From the NCBI RefSeq assembly GCF_902806685.2, contig NC_048554.1:496001-560000 (forward strand): 64,000 nucleotides of DNA, read 5' to 3'. Position 1 is the first letter of the stretch, and each line of letters opens with the position of its first letter. The notes beneath the pieces are model-generated. The model made no database searches. It worked only from the letters and a program-made list of their open reading frames with translations, and was not told where the DNA came from. This DNA comes from Maniola hyperantus (Eukaryota > Arthropoda > Insecta > Lepidoptera > Nymphalidae). Shown here in pieces: positions 51,640 to 62,967 of the stretch. The position numbers were made by a program, and so were the translations under genes.

Positions 51640-52015
51640 CAAATTCTGTACATTGAAGATATTTTGAAATTTTTTTTTCGAGGGCACTCTATAATCGATA
51701 CTGAACCCAAAACTAATTTTGTTCATTTTTGTCTGTCTGTCTGTCTGTCTGTCTGTATCACGGCCGCGCATCACGCTGAAACTACTGAATGGATTCCAAT
51801 GAAACTTGGTACGATTTGAGGTCATACTATGAGGAAGAATATAGGATACTTTTTATCCCGAAATTCAGCATGGTTCCCGTAGGAGAGGGGATGAAATTTA
51901 AAATGTATACAGAGTTGTAAGTCATTAACGCGTAGTCCGATTTCATTCATTCTTTTTTTGTTAGAAAGGGGATATTTTAAAGATTGTTCCGTAAATATTT
52001 CAAGGTCATCCATCG
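51640..52015 (-). mobile_element. Retroelement-tail repeat with GTCT microsatellite
   Basis: (GTCT)n at 51730-51756, acgctgaaactactgaatgg, atactttttatcccgaaatt, attaacgcgtagtccgattt. A repeat C-like organisation but a different sequence; followed by the gtttttaaccgactgttaaa motif at 52014. Confidence 0.6.
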
Positions 52016-52289
52016 GTTTTTAACCGACTGTTAAAAAGGAGGTGGTTCTTTTTTCTACATCGATTTTTTCGAGGTTTCTGTGCCGATTTGCTCAACAAAA
52101 AAGTTTACGTCGTGGTCACATAAAAAATTCTGGATTCAGCTTCTTAATCCTGATGCTGCAGGGTTACTGCCCGCCTGTGTTATCAAGATTCAGGAAGTGT
52201 TAATAGTGAATTCATATTGTAGGTACCAAGCAACGACAACAATCCCGAAAAATCAAAGAGTTCCCGCGGGATATTAAAAATATAGAATT

Positions 52290-52540
52290 AAAAAAAACGC
52301 AAAAAAAGCAGTGGGAGGGCGGGCGGTGCATTTCGCATGCTGCATGTTGCATCATACAGATTCAACCTGTTTCAGCGGATTATAGCAAATTAAGCTTTTG
52401 GTTCATTGTATATCATGGACTTCGGCAAAGTAGGCCTGCTTCTATACAACAATTATTTAATTACTATGAACCACCCGTGGCTTTGCTTGGCGTAAATTTA
52501 ACATATTTACCTAAATCTTTATACCTCATCCCGTGGTAAT
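52290..52540. other. Unassigned sequence
   Basis: Nothing recognised beyond a B-like bit (gaaaaatcaaagagttcccg) just upstream at ~52245-52270. Confidence 0.3.
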
Positions 52541-52542
52541 TT

Positions 52543-52722
52543 CAGCTCAACCGGTATAGGAGTGGATTGAAAACCGAAAGGTCGACGGTTCAAACCCCGC
52601 CCGTTGCACTATTGTCGTACCTACTCCTAGCACAAGCTTGACGCTTAGTTGGAGAGGAAAGGGGAATATTAGTCATTAAAAAAATGGCTAATATTCTTTT
52701 AAAAAAAAAATAAAAAAAATCT
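52543..52722 (+). mobile_element. SINE3, full-length copy, plus strand
   Basis: Head agctcaaccggtataggagt (box A-like), gacggttcaaaccccgcccg (box B-like), body tggagaggaaaggggaatat and a long A-rich tail. Confidence 0.9.
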
Positions 52723-52794
52723 GCCCTTATTTTATTACTAGCTGATGCCCGCGCCGAACAGTACCTACTATCCCGCGTTGTCTCTGATCAAACC

Positions 52795-52880
52795 TTTAAT
52801 TCCATCCAATATTCCGTCCAATATTCCGTCCAATATTCCGTCCAATATTCCGCCCAATATTTCGTCCAATATTCCGCCCA
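52795..52880 (+). repeat. 12-bp minisatellite (TCCGTCCAATAT)n
   Basis: Seven units with one- or two-base variants (catcc, cgccc, ttcg). The phase keeps a minus-strand frame with a GGILDGILDG repeat. Confidence 0.9.
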
Positions 52881-53029
52881 GGCTCCGAATATAAATCCCG
52901 GCTGCCACGCGCGCGGCCGGAAGCGGTCGTTTCGTAATTATTCCCATTTTATATGTCCACGAATATATTTCATTACATTCGCTCATTGATATCAAGCCCC
53001 AAAAAGATACGACACGCGATGCCAAAAGC

Positions 53030-53625
53030 ACGAACGGACATAACTTTTAACAACGACTTTTTTGTAGTATAATTTTTTTTTGTAGTGTTTTTACAACTAA
53101 TTTATACCCACCTTTTATATTAATTTATATACCTAATTATATTTTTATACCGCTGTGCGCACTAGACGGGTCATACTAACGAAAGATTTTTTGGAAATCC
53201 CACCAATAAGGGAGTTAAATAGCAGATAAACGTTTGTATGAAAGTCTTTCATTTTCATGGTATATACGAGTACATGAAAAGATTGATAGTCTGCAACTTG
53301 CCTTTTAAGATTAAATAACGGCATTAATTATATTTTCGGTAAGGTTATAAGCTGGTATCACATTGGGCAGATCTCCGTTGTTCATATCAACGGCGATTCC
53401 CTTTTTACGAAATCGCCGCAATAAATAACCCAAAAGCACGTATTATTTATTTTATTTTGATTTGTAGTAATGGCCCATCTGCTACAAATCAAATAAATTT
53501 TCTGTCAGTAAAATTTTACATTTTATTTTTAAGCGCTAAATTTTAATTTTAGCTAACCTAGCGAAAGGTTACAACGTGCCGGGATAGCTGGGTACTGCTA
53601 TAATCTATTTTTCTTTAACTGACAG
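53030..53625. other. Unassigned AT-rich sequence
   Basis: No repeat or gene recognised. Confidence 0.3.
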
Positions 53626-53627
53626 GT

Positions 53628-53695
53628 AAACAAATCCGCTATCTCCCTTCTAAAGGTAGATGCATATTATTTTCTGGCGCGTACTGTACTCCATA
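53628..53695 (-). mobile_element. Element L fragment, minus strand
   Basis: aatccgctatctcccttcta and ctggcgcgtactgtact: one end of element L (55334-). Confidence 0.75.
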
Positions 53696-53810
53696 TTCCT
53701 TTTTTTTTAAATTATAATGCACACTTCATATAACAATTTATATCTCGCCAAACTGCACATCAGTTTATCGGCGAGCTTGCGCTCATAATGGATTAACTAT
53801 TATTATATAC

Positions 53811-53990
53811 TAGCGACCCGCCCCGGCTTCGCATGGGTGCAATCAAACTATACCTATAAACCTTCCTCTTGAACCACTCTATCTATTGGTGAAAACCGCA
53901 TTATAATCCGTTGCGTAGTTTAAGAGATCTACGCGTTCAAACATACATACAGCGGCAACCGACTTTATTTTATACTATGGACCTACTCGT
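53811..53990 (+). mobile_element. Repeat E copy, plus strand
   Basis: ctagcgacccgccccggctt, cctataaaccttcctcttga, gaaaaccgcattataatccg, ending atacatacagcg. Confidence 0.8.
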
Positions 53991-54520
53991 AGATATAAGT
54001 ATATTAACTTCACTATATTCAGTTAGCGAAGGAGTCCTTAATAAAAACTTCTAACACTTTGCATTTGTGGGCAACTCATTATGTCTTTATCTTATGTCCG
54101 GTCTACTGTTAAACAAAAAATTGCAGCCAAGTGGCATACGGAGGTGAATAAATTAATATAACAAGTGGGCAGGTCATACTGTACGTCATTTTGTCTATTT
54201 TGATAGTCGTTAGAGTACACTCACTGCCACAACTACTAACTTACTTATTTGTCACCAAGGATTTCTACGGATTAATAATAATAATAAACATTTATTTTCA
54301 TATATTTCATCCATAAAGTGGTAGCAACAGTGGACCTTATTAACTATGTCGGTAACTAAATTAGATTGCTGTTATTATTAATTAATTTTATAATTAATAA
54401 TAAATTAATTGCAGACATTAAATATTGTTATTATTAATAAATATTATTATTAATAATGTTTTTCGTTAAGGAATAGAACGTTTGAGCGTTAAGTTTGGCT
54501 GCATATTATAATAATAGTTA
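53991..54520. other. Unassigned AT-rich sequence
   Basis: Dense (TTA/TAA) runs at 54270-54465; otherwise nothing recognised. Confidence 0.3.
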
Positions 54521-54625
54521 ATGCGAAAGTATGTTGGTTTGCCCTACAATCACGCCATGACAGAGCACGAATTGACGTGATTTTTTGATGAATATAGTTA
54601 AAGAGATGGAAAGTGACATAGGTTA
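54515..54625 (-). mobile_element. Repeat B 3' part, minus strand
   Basis: atgcgaaagtatgttggttt, gaattgacgtgattttttga, aagagatggaaagtgacata. Confidence 0.7.
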
Positions 54626-54768
54626 GGCCGTGCTGCCAATCGATTTAGCGTTCCGGTACGATGACGTGTAGACACCAACGGCCATACCCGTTCTAGGTTA
54701 GCCCGCTTCCATCTTAGACTGCATCATCACTTACCACCAGGTGAGATTGCATCTGAATTAAAAAAAAA
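54626..54768 (+). mobile_element. SINE2 3' half, plus strand
   Basis: ccgtgctgccaatcgattta, cttagactgcatcatcactt, accaccaggtgagattgca and an A-rich end. Confidence 0.85.
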
Positions 54769-54774
54769 ATGAGA

Positions 54775-55035
54775 TCAGGTTCGATCCGTTACAACTGTAA
54801 CTTTTCGGATTTATGTGCGTTTTAAGCAATTAAATATCACTTGCTGTAACGGTGAAGGAAACATCGTGAGGAAACCTGCATGCAGGAGAGTTCTCCATAA
54901 TGTTCTCAAAGGTGTTGAAGTTTGCCGATCCACACTTTACCAGGGTGGACTATGGCCAAATTTTTATCGTTCTGAGAGAGAGAAGCTTCTTGTGCTCGTT
55001 GACAGCCGGCGATGGGTCGATGATGGTGAAGCAGT
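54775..55035 (+). mobile_element. SINE1 copy without its head, plus strand
   Basis: aacttttcggatttatgtgc, gaaacatcgtgaggaaacct, gttctccataatgttctcaa, ccggcgatgggtcgatgatg. Confidence 0.85.
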
Positions 55036-55333
55036 GGTTTACCTTACCACCTTTGTGTAGGTGCACACCACTGGTTCTGACGTGCTGCTACTGTCGTGCG
55101 TCATATCTATCCATCTTATAGTGATAAGACCTGATGAGTTGATGTCGCAGTGTAAAATTAAAAATAATTTAAAAACCAAATCAATTTACATAAATAAATA
55201 AAAAATGCAAAACTTTAATGACTTTTGTCACTAAGTGTACCTACGTTAAATATCTAATTGTAAAGTCATCGACCTCTTTATTTTGATTGTAGATAATAGA
55301 TCTCAGTAATGTCTTAATCATTTCTCGCCCACT

Positions 55334-55765
55334 GTACAGTACGCGGCAGAAAATAAAGTACATCGACCTTTAGAAGGAGATAGCGGATTTGTAAAGCATT
55401 GTCTCTGTTGTTCAGACCGACAAAACGTCATATAGGTATGAGTGACAGAGACAACGCTCTACAAAGCCGAAACCTCTTTCTAAAGGTCGATGTACAATAT
55501 TTCCTGCCGGCTACTGTACAAAGTTCTTGTACAGTACGCGGCAGAAAATAATGTACATCGACCTTAAGAAGGAGATAGCGGATTTGTAAAGCATTGTCTC
55601 TGTCGTTGAGACCGACTAAACGTCATATAGGTATGAGTGACAGAGACAACAGTCTACAAAGCTGAAACCTCTTTATAAAAGTCGATGTACAATATTTCCT
55701 GCCGGCTACTGTACAAAGTTTCTGTAACGTACGCGGCAGAAAATAATGTGCATCGACCTGTAGGA
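55334..55765. repeat. Element L in tandem: 2.2 copies with 195-bp period
   Basis: Copies start at 55334, 55529 and 55724 (gtacagtacgcggcagaaaa). Each full copy ends tcctgccggctactgtac, so each is a ~186-bp inverted-repeat element (arms ~50 bp: catcgacctttagaaggaga / tctttctaaaggtcgatgta) plus a 9-bp spacer aaagttctt. The third copy is cut at ~55765 by a gacggacagacagacggacg tract. Confidence 0.9.
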
Positions 55766-56144
55766 CGGACAGACAGACGGACGGATAGCGTAGCCTAAGA
55801 ACCCTAAAAATCGAGATTTTGAATAGTGTTAATTTTGTCTTCAGTGGGATCGTATTCGTATTGCCCGTCATGAATTCTACGCGAGAGAAGTCACGGCACC
55901 CCACTTGTAGTTGTAAAATAATATTTACGATTCGTAAAACCGTAAAATCGGCAGGTTACATTACCCTTTTGAACTATAACACGCCGGGGACAGTAAAACT
56001 GACATAAAAGTCACTAGAAAGTGTTCAGAGCTGGTGCCGTAAATCAAAAGGACATAAAACTCCCAAATTAATATCTAAAACTCATATCTCTGTTTAAGAG
56101 CTCGTGGAAAATTTTGGCAGGTTCTCGATATGCCTACCTGAAAT

Positions 56145-56525
56145 CTAAAAAGGAAAAAGTGACTGACTGACTGATCTATCAACGCACAGCTCAAACTACT
56201 AGACGGATCGGGCTGGGCATGCAGATAGCTATTATGACGTAGGCATCCGCTAAGAAAGGATTTTTGAAAATTAAACCCCTTTTTTTTCGGGTTGTGCCAC
56301 ACATAACATAGTTTATTCCGGCGCTTCTTCTACTTGAGGTCTTTCGACTTTACTACTCAAGTATTAGAGGCGCCGGGATAACCTAACCAGGTCTAGCTGG
56401 TAATGTGTGGTACAGCCTTAAAAAATAAATGTTTTTCTTTCTTTCTTTCTTTTCTTTCTAAAGGAGTGACATAGGGGTTTTAAATTTGTGTAGTCCACGC
56501 GGACGAAGTCGCGGGCATTAGCTAG
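56145..56525 (-). mobile_element. Repeat A copy, minus strand, split by a hairpin element
   Basis: Left part 56145-56280, right part 56460-56525 (gtgtagtccacgcggacgaa). The ~180 bp between are foreign. Confidence 0.85.
56281..56459. mobile_element. Hairpin-type insertion element
   Basis: gttgtgccacacataacata and ccggcgcttcttctact pair with agaggcgccgggataacct and ggtaatgtgtggtacagcc, so the arms form one imperfect inverted repeat. It is bounded by an 8-base T run on one side and a (CTTT)n tract on the other. Confidence 0.75.
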
Positions 56526-56771
56526 TCAAATACAAAAAGGAAAAGGTGACTGACTGACTGACTGACTGACTGACTGACTGACTGACTGACTGATCTATCA
56601 ACGCACAGCTCAAATTACTGAACGGATCGGGCTGAAATTTGGCATGCAGATAGCTATTATGAAATAGACATCTGTTAAGAAAGGATTTTTGAAAAAAGCC
56701 CCTAAGTGGGTGAAATAGGGGTTTGAAATTAACGTAGTCCACGCGGACGAAGTTGCGAGCATAAGCTAGTC
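56525..56771 (-). mobile_element. Repeat A copy, minus strand
   Basis: Ten GACT units at 56547-56590, then the full reversed body to gtagtccacgcggacgaagt. Confidence 0.9.
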
Positions 56772-56777
56772 TATCTA

Positions 56778-56929
56778 TAGATATAGGTAGCTTAGTGGTT
56801 AAGACGTCGGTCTTTCATCCGGGAGACCTGTATTTCTATCCCGGACCTCTAACGTTTAGGATTTACATTACCCTTGTGCGTTTGAAGCAATCAAGTATCA
56901 CTTGCTTTAACGGTATAATGGGGCCGATT
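56778..56929 (+). mobile_element. SINE1 5' half, plus strand
   Basis: ggtagcttagtggttaagac, tatttctatcccggacctct, caagtatcacttgctttaac; ends at D2. Confidence 0.8.
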
Positions 56930-57080
56930 CTCTAGTACACAATCTCTAAACTAAACTAAATTAACAGGTTTAAGTCTAGTGCTTTCTTTTTCCGCAAGCA
57001 ACATTATGAAAGGGATAGCAATAGATTTAGACGTGATATTTTAGTTTAGTTTAGAGATTGTGTACAAAGGAATTAGCCAC
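56930..57080 (+). mobile_element. D2 MITE, unsplit copy
   Basis: ggggccgattctctagtaca to caaaggaattagccac; arms complementary through tctctaaactaaactaaatt / tttagtttagtttagaga. Sits exactly between two opposed SINE1 halves. Confidence 0.85.
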
Positions 57081-57215
57081 ATTGAGTGATATTTAATTAC
57101 TTAAAATGCACATAGCTCTGAAAAGTTAGAGGTGCGTGCCCGGAAACCTCCGACCTCCGATTAGGTGGCGGACGTGGCGGACGTCCTAACCACCAGGCTA
57201 CCACCGCTTTATAAA
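57081..57215 (-). mobile_element. SINE1 5' half, minus strand
   Basis: gtgatatttaattacttaaa, tctgaaaagttagaggtgcg, ccaccaggctaccaccgct, with a small duplication (ggcggacgtggcggacgtc). Confidence 0.8.
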
Positions 57216-57634
57216 ATGACCACCTTCAAACCCCCGCCAGCTATTAGACTATATCTTGTTTATTCGAAACGCAATATCCGGTTTTGTATGAGAAACAAGA
57301 AACTTCCTGTTGGTTTCGTTATGTACCGTGCGAATATGATATTTGGTCTCTCCCGGCGCGGGACCTGTTTATATGATCGGTATACATAATACAGTTCTTT
57401 CCAATTTAATTAATTAAATTATTATTTATTATGTATCGTGTCTAATAGTTGTGTGAAATATAATAATTATGACGTGTGAATTAGATTTCTGCTTTAAATT
57501 AGATTTTATTTTTAGCCTATTTCACAAATATAATGAACTCTTCTTTAATGATAATTAAGGCCCATTTACACAAGAATATATCGGTGGTCGCTCCATTCAA
57601 ATATAGTTTGGTTTTCATTTCAATAACTCATTGT
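57216..57634. other. Unassigned sequence
   Basis: A 74-codon frame (57165-57389) overlaps the SINE head and has no family likeness. Confidence 0.3.
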
Positions 57635-57858
57635 GTGGTGGAAGGCTTCGGCCGTGGCTAGTTACCACCCTACCAGCAAAGCAAGCGATTTAGCGTTCCG
57701 GTACGATGCCGTGTAGAAACCAAAGGGGTATGGGTTTAATAAAAACTGCCATACGCCTTCCAGGTTAGCCCGCTATCATCTTAGACTGCATCAATTCATC
57801 ACTTACCATCAGGTGAGATTGCAGTCAAGGGCTAACTTGTATCTGAAAAAAAAAATGT
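57635..57858 (+). mobile_element. SINE2 copy lacking its head, plus strand
   Basis: tggaaggcttcggccgtggc, gcgttccggtacgatgccgt, gggctaacttgtatctgaa plus A tail. Confidence 0.85.
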
Positions 57859-57954
57859 AATTTTGCAGACACGTTACAAAAATTTTGCATTTTGACAGTT
57901 TTTGTATTGGGTCAAAATGATATTCGTCAAATAAAGTTTATAAGAGTTTATACG

Positions 57955-58165
57955 AAGACCCGCCCCGGCTTCGCACGGGTAGCTTAATACAATTTTCGTA
58001 GATATTTAATTTTTTTGAAAAGAAAATATAGCCTATGTTACTCAGGAATGATGCAGCTTTCTATGGTGAAAGAATTTGCAAAATCGGTTCAGTAGTTCCA
58101 GCTTCCTACAAACAAACTTACAAACTTTACCTCTTTAGAATATTGAGTAGTATGTAGATTGAAAA
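57955..58165 (+). mobile_element. Repeat E-like LINE tail
   Basis: gacccgccccggcttcgcac, aatatagcctatgttactca, aatcggttcagtagttccag. Confidence 0.7.
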
Positions 58166-58548
58166 ACGGTCATAAGTCGCCTAGTTCTTGAAGAAATAGA
58201 CGAAGAGCCAATCAAAAATAAATTCTTTTACTTTTTATTTTATTGCTTTGTGGACATCAACATAAAATATTTAATGACCATCATCAACTGAAATGTATCG
58301 CGAAAAAAAGACAATAAACATTTCGTCAACGACAACATAATGTCCCGGTTTATTTTCAAGTTCTAGCTCACCCAGTGCAATCAGGAAATATCTGTGGCAC
58401 TTGTCGTAAATCCTATTTAATAATCATCTTTGTCCGTTTGTTCGAGCGGATCTTTCTGTTCGACTAATAAATAAAATAACTACTGAGATGTAGGAATTCA
58501 GTTGGAGTTGGAGACAAGCATCGTTGCATTATGCAATTGTGGCAGTTT
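58166..58548. other. Unassigned sequence
   Basis: No repeat or gene recognised. Confidence 0.3.
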
Positions 58549-58888
58549 TTTTTTTTTTTATTCAGATACAAGTTAGCCCTTGACTGCAATCTCATCTGGT
58601 GGTAAGTGATGATGCAGTCTAAGATGATAGCGGGCTAACCTGGAAGGGGTATGGCAGTTTTTGTTAAACCCATACCCCTTTGGTTTCTACACGGCATCGT
58701 ACCGGAACGCTAAATCGCTTGGCGGCACGGCTTTGCCGGTAGGGTGGTAACTAGCCACGGCCGAAGCCTCCCACCAGATCAGACCAGAAATTTAGAAATT
58801 ATAAAATTCCAAACCCCTGCCAGGAATCGAACCCGGGACCTCCCACTATTAAGACCACAGCGCTCACCACTGCGCCAGGGAGGTCGTC
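58549..58888 (-). mobile_element. SINE2, full-length copy, minus strand
   Basis: T-rich tail, gcaatctcatctggtggtaa, cgtaccggaacgctaaatcg, to the head aatcgaacccgggacctccc and ccactgcgccagggaggtc. Equivalent to 16252-16598. Confidence 0.9.
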
Positions 58889-59183
58889 AAACTTTTTAAG
58901 TGAACTACTGCGACAAGACTCTTTTGACACTTGAATGACATTGACAGGGGGTGCTGTTGGAGAACAAAGGCTTAGACTAGAAAGGCATCAGTTTTCCCCC
59001 CCAATTATAATATGGGTACCTTCCAGACAGGGACAATGTGGGAAGATTCGCCCGCGATATCACATATCGTCAGCCGAATCTCGATAGTGGAGTCGTAACA
59101 TAGCGATTCCTGCTGTCACAATAAAAACATAGATTAACCGGTGCCGTAAAACACGTCATTAGCTACCAAATTAAACCAGTTTT

Positions 59184-61110
59184 GAGTCCATTTGATTGGT
59201 CGCCGCTATAAAAACGCGATTTCTTCCTGAGACCGCGTCCAAGTGGGGCGATGATAACTCTGATAATATAGGAGCGTGGGCGCATGATTGGCCGACCTAC
59301 TTATGTACGTATGGTCTGGACTAGATCATCGCAAAAATTAAGGAAATAGACACGCAACTCTTTTAATTTAATCCCTTAATTATTTCAATTGCGACGCAGT
59401 GTTTCACTAATGCAGTTCTATCGATTGTGTTGTTTTTGTTTACACATATTATTTTACTGATTATTAATTATTATAGTGGTTTTGTAAATTAATTGATTGT
59501 GTACCAAGTAATTAATAAACAAATTCTAATTCTAATTCTAATTTGTGATACGAGGAAACGTTATACTAACTCTATGTTATTTACTAGTAGATCGATGACA
59601 ATTATATATATCACTACCCATATTATAAATTCGAAAGGGTGTTTGTTTGTTGGTTTGTCCTTTAATCACGTCATAACGGAGCAACAGATCGACGTGATTT
59701 TTTGCATGGGTATGTTTTGAGTACATTTGATTGGTCGCCGCTATAAAAACGCGATTTCTTTCACCGCGTCCAAGTGGGGCGATGATTATTCTGATAATAT
59801 AGGAGCGTGGGCGCATGATTGGTCGACCTACTTATGTACGTATGGTCTGGACTAGATCATCGCAAAGATTAAGGAAATAGACACGCAACTCTTTTAATTT
59901 AATCCCTTAATTATTTCAATTGCGACGCAGTGTTTCACTAATGCAGTTCTATCGATTGTGTTGTATTTGTTTACACATATTATTTTACTGATTATTAATT
60001 ATTATAGTGGTTTTGTAAATTAATTGATTGTGTACCAAGTAATTAATAAACAAATTCTAATTCTAATTCTAATTTGTGATACGAGGAAACGTTATACTAA
60101 CTCTATGTTATTTACTAGTAGATACGATGACAATTATATCACTACCCATATTATAAATACGAAAGGGTGTTTGTTTGTTGGTTTGTCCTTCAATCACGTC
60201 GCAACGGAGCAACGGATCGACGTGATTTTTTGCATGGGTATGTTTTGAGTACATTTGATTGGTCGCCGCTATAAAAACGCGATTTCTTTCACCGCGTCCA
60301 AGTGGGGCGATGATTATTCTGATAATATAGGAGCGTGGGCGCATGATTGGCCGACCTACTTATATACCTACGTATGGTCTGTACTAGATCATCGCAACGA
60401 TTAAGGAAATAGACACGCAACTCTTTTAATTTGTGATACGATGGAACGTTATAATAACTCTATATTATTTACTAGGAGATCGATGACAATTATATCACTA
60501 CCCATATTATAAATACGAAAGGGTGTTTGTTTGTTGGTTTGTCCTTCAATCACGTCGCAACGGAGCAACGGATCGACGTGATTTTTTGCATGGGTATGTT
60601 TTGAGTACATTTGATTGGTCGCCGCTATAAAAACACGATTTCTTCCTGAGACCGCGTCCAAGTGGGGCGATGATAACTCTGATAATATAGGAGCGTGGGC
60701 GCATGATTGGTCGACCTACTTATGTACGTATGGTCTGGACTAGATCATCGCAAAGATTAAGGAAATAGACACGCAACTCTTTTAATTTAATCCCTTAATT
60801 ATTTCAATTGCGACGCAGTGTTTCACTAATGCAGTTCTATCGATTGTGTTGTTTTTGTTTACACATATTATTTTACTGATTATTAATTATTATAGTGGTT
60901 TTGTAAATTAATTGATTGTGTACCAAGTAATTAATAAACAAATTCTAATTCTAATTCTAATTTGTGATACGAGGAAACGTTATACTAACTCTATGTTATT
61001 TACTAGTAGATACGATGACAATTATATCACTACCCATATTATAAATGCGAAAGGGTGATTGTTTGTTGGTTTGTCCTTCAATCACGTCGCAACGGAGCAA
61101 CGGATTGACG
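59184..61110 (+). repeat. ~530-bp tandem duplication, about 3.6 copies
   Basis: Units start at 59184, 59719, 60247 and 60603 with gagt(c/a)catttgattggtcgcc. Units 1 and 2 are ~535 and 528 bp. Unit 3 is 356 bp after losing the segment from ttaatcccttaattatttca to the aattctaattctaa run. Unit 4 is nearly full and runs into repeat B. Each unit holds a minus-strand repeat B end (gggtgtttgtttgttggttt), so B was present before the duplication. Units differ at few positions, so the expansion is recent. Confidence 0.9.
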
Positions 61111-61297
61111 TCGACGATCGACGGGAACTCTTTGATTTTCCGGGATAATAAGTAGCCTATGTCACTCTCCAGGTCTTTATCTATACCCATGCAAAAATCA
61201 CGTCAATCCGTTGCACCGTTGCGACGTGATTGAAGGACAAACCAACAAACCAACAAACCAACAAACAAACATACTTTCGCATTTATAATAGGGGTAC
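61111..61297 (+). mobile_element. Repeat B copy, plus strand
   Basis: gggaactctttgattttccg, agtagcctatgtcactctcc, gtgattgaaggacaaaccaa, catactttcgcatttataat. Confidence 0.85.
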
Positions 61298-61554
61298 TGA
61301 TACATGCAGTTAGTAGATTGCAAATTTGCAAGTATAAGACCGTAGGCAGTTTAGAATTAATTATATGCCTAGAAAACGGTAGGAAGAACAAAATGGCTGC
61401 TGGCCAATGTAATCATTTCCTGTTCGCATTGAAGCTCTTCCTGTTGCAACTATAATCGCCTCAAATCTAGATAACTGCGTTTTATCTGATAGAAAACGCC
61501 TTTCAAAATTATTTATAACCCTTATAGTTCTTAATATTAGATTTATTCAAAACT

Positions 61555-61735
61555 AGCGGATGCCCGCGACTATGTTTTAGGTTTTTAAAATCTCGTGGGA
61601 ACTTTTTGATTTTCCGGGATAAAAAGTAGCCTTTTACTAGCCGCTACTTTTTATCCTGGTAAAAGCACCCATGGGATTTTTAAAACTTTTTTCACGCGAA
61701 TGAAGTCGTGGGTCTCAACTAATCATTACTTAATA
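61555..61735. mobile_element. Two opposed repeat B fragments
   Basis: Forward gggataaaaagtagcctttt at ~61616, then reversed gctactttttatcctggtaa and cgaatgaagtcgtgggtctc; a short inverted junction. Confidence 0.75.
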
Positions 61736-61765
61736 GCTAGAAATACTAATCCATAATTTCTAAAT

Positions 61766-61781
61766 TTATAAAAGGAAAAGG

Positions 61782-61820
<39 letters not shown>

Positions 61821-62000
61821 TCTATCAACGCACAGCTCAAACTACTGGACGGATCGGGCTGAAATTTGGCATGCAGATAGCTATTGTGACGTAGGCATCC
61901 GCTAAGAAAGGGTTTTTGAAAATTCAACCCCTAAGGCGTTGAAATAGGGGTTTCAAATTTGTGTGGCCCACGCGGACGAAGTCGCGACCATAAGCTAGTC
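61766..62000 (-). mobile_element. Repeat A copy, minus strand
   Basis: aatttataaaaggaaaaggt, (GACT)n 61784-61820, full body to cacgcggacgaagtcgcgac. Confidence 0.9.
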
Positions 62001-62167
62001 TACACTAAATATCATAAATGCGAAAGTGTGCTTATCTGTCAGGGTTTTTAAGGCTTGCATCCTTGGGAATGTTACATCCCGCACAGTGTTTGAGTGTAGT
62101 TCTCAAGGGATGAATTTGAATTGAAACGTTTTCTTAACTTTCTCTCCATTCTATCAATAAGGGAAAA

Positions 62168-62482
62168 TATCATCATCATCATGATCAACCCATCGCCGGC
62201 TCACTACAGAGCACGGGTCTCCTCTCAGAGCGAGAAGGGTTTTGGCCATAGTCTACCACGCTGGCCAAGTGCGGATTGGCAGACTTCACACACCTTTGAG
62301 AACATTATGGACAACCTTCAGGCATGCAGATTTCCTCATGATGTTTTCCTTCACCGTTAAAGCAAGTGATATTTTAATTACTTAAAAAACGCACATAACT
62401 CCGAAAAGTTAGAGGTGCCCGGGATCGAACCCCCGACCTCCGATTGGAAGGCGGACGTCCTAACCACTAGGCTACCACCTAA
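62168..62482 (-). mobile_element. SINE1, full-length copy, minus strand
   Basis: atcatcatcatgatcaaccc, ctacagagcacgggtctcct to gatcgaacccccgacctccg and aaccactaggctaccacct. Possible short duplication aaaatat on both sides. Confidence 0.9.
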
Positions 62483-62707
62483 CAGGTAAAATATGTACCT
62501 ACCTACTTAAATTTCGACAATAGGTGTCTACTCTGCCAAATTATTTTAATCTTTGCCAAGTTTCAGCATGTACTGATGATCACTGTACAATAAATAGGAA
62601 TAATCGGCAGTGGTTCGAATAAGAATGCATGACCTACAATTTTTGTACCTATTTTTGTTTTCAATGTAGGTATGCGGTAGGTAGTTAGGTAGAGATACGC
62701 TTCCCAG

Positions 62708-62850
62708 CAGTGGCGTGCAGCTTATAGAGGCATAAACGCACTGCTTACCCTCGTTGTAGTAAATCAATGCTTATTTTTCATTATAACCTGCCGTAAAATA
62801 AGTTTATACCTAAATGCATACCCTGGTTTGAACTCCTGTGCACGCCACTG
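62708..62850. mobile_element. hAT-type MITE
   Basis: Ends cagtggcgtgcag and tgcacgccactg are inverted repeats of the CAGTGGCG type common in hAT elements. Flanks cttcccag (62700-62707) and ctcccagg (62851-62858) are compatible with an imperfect 8-bp duplication. Length 143 bp, non-coding. Confidence 0.7.
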
Positions 62851-62967
62851 CTCCCAGGCCGCGTCGGGAGCGAAAAATTAATGTAGTCAGGAAAGATGAA
62901 AAGCAACCTAACGTGTTGTTTATTATTATTAGATACAATACGGTATTTGGCAACTAGTCAAATCAGT

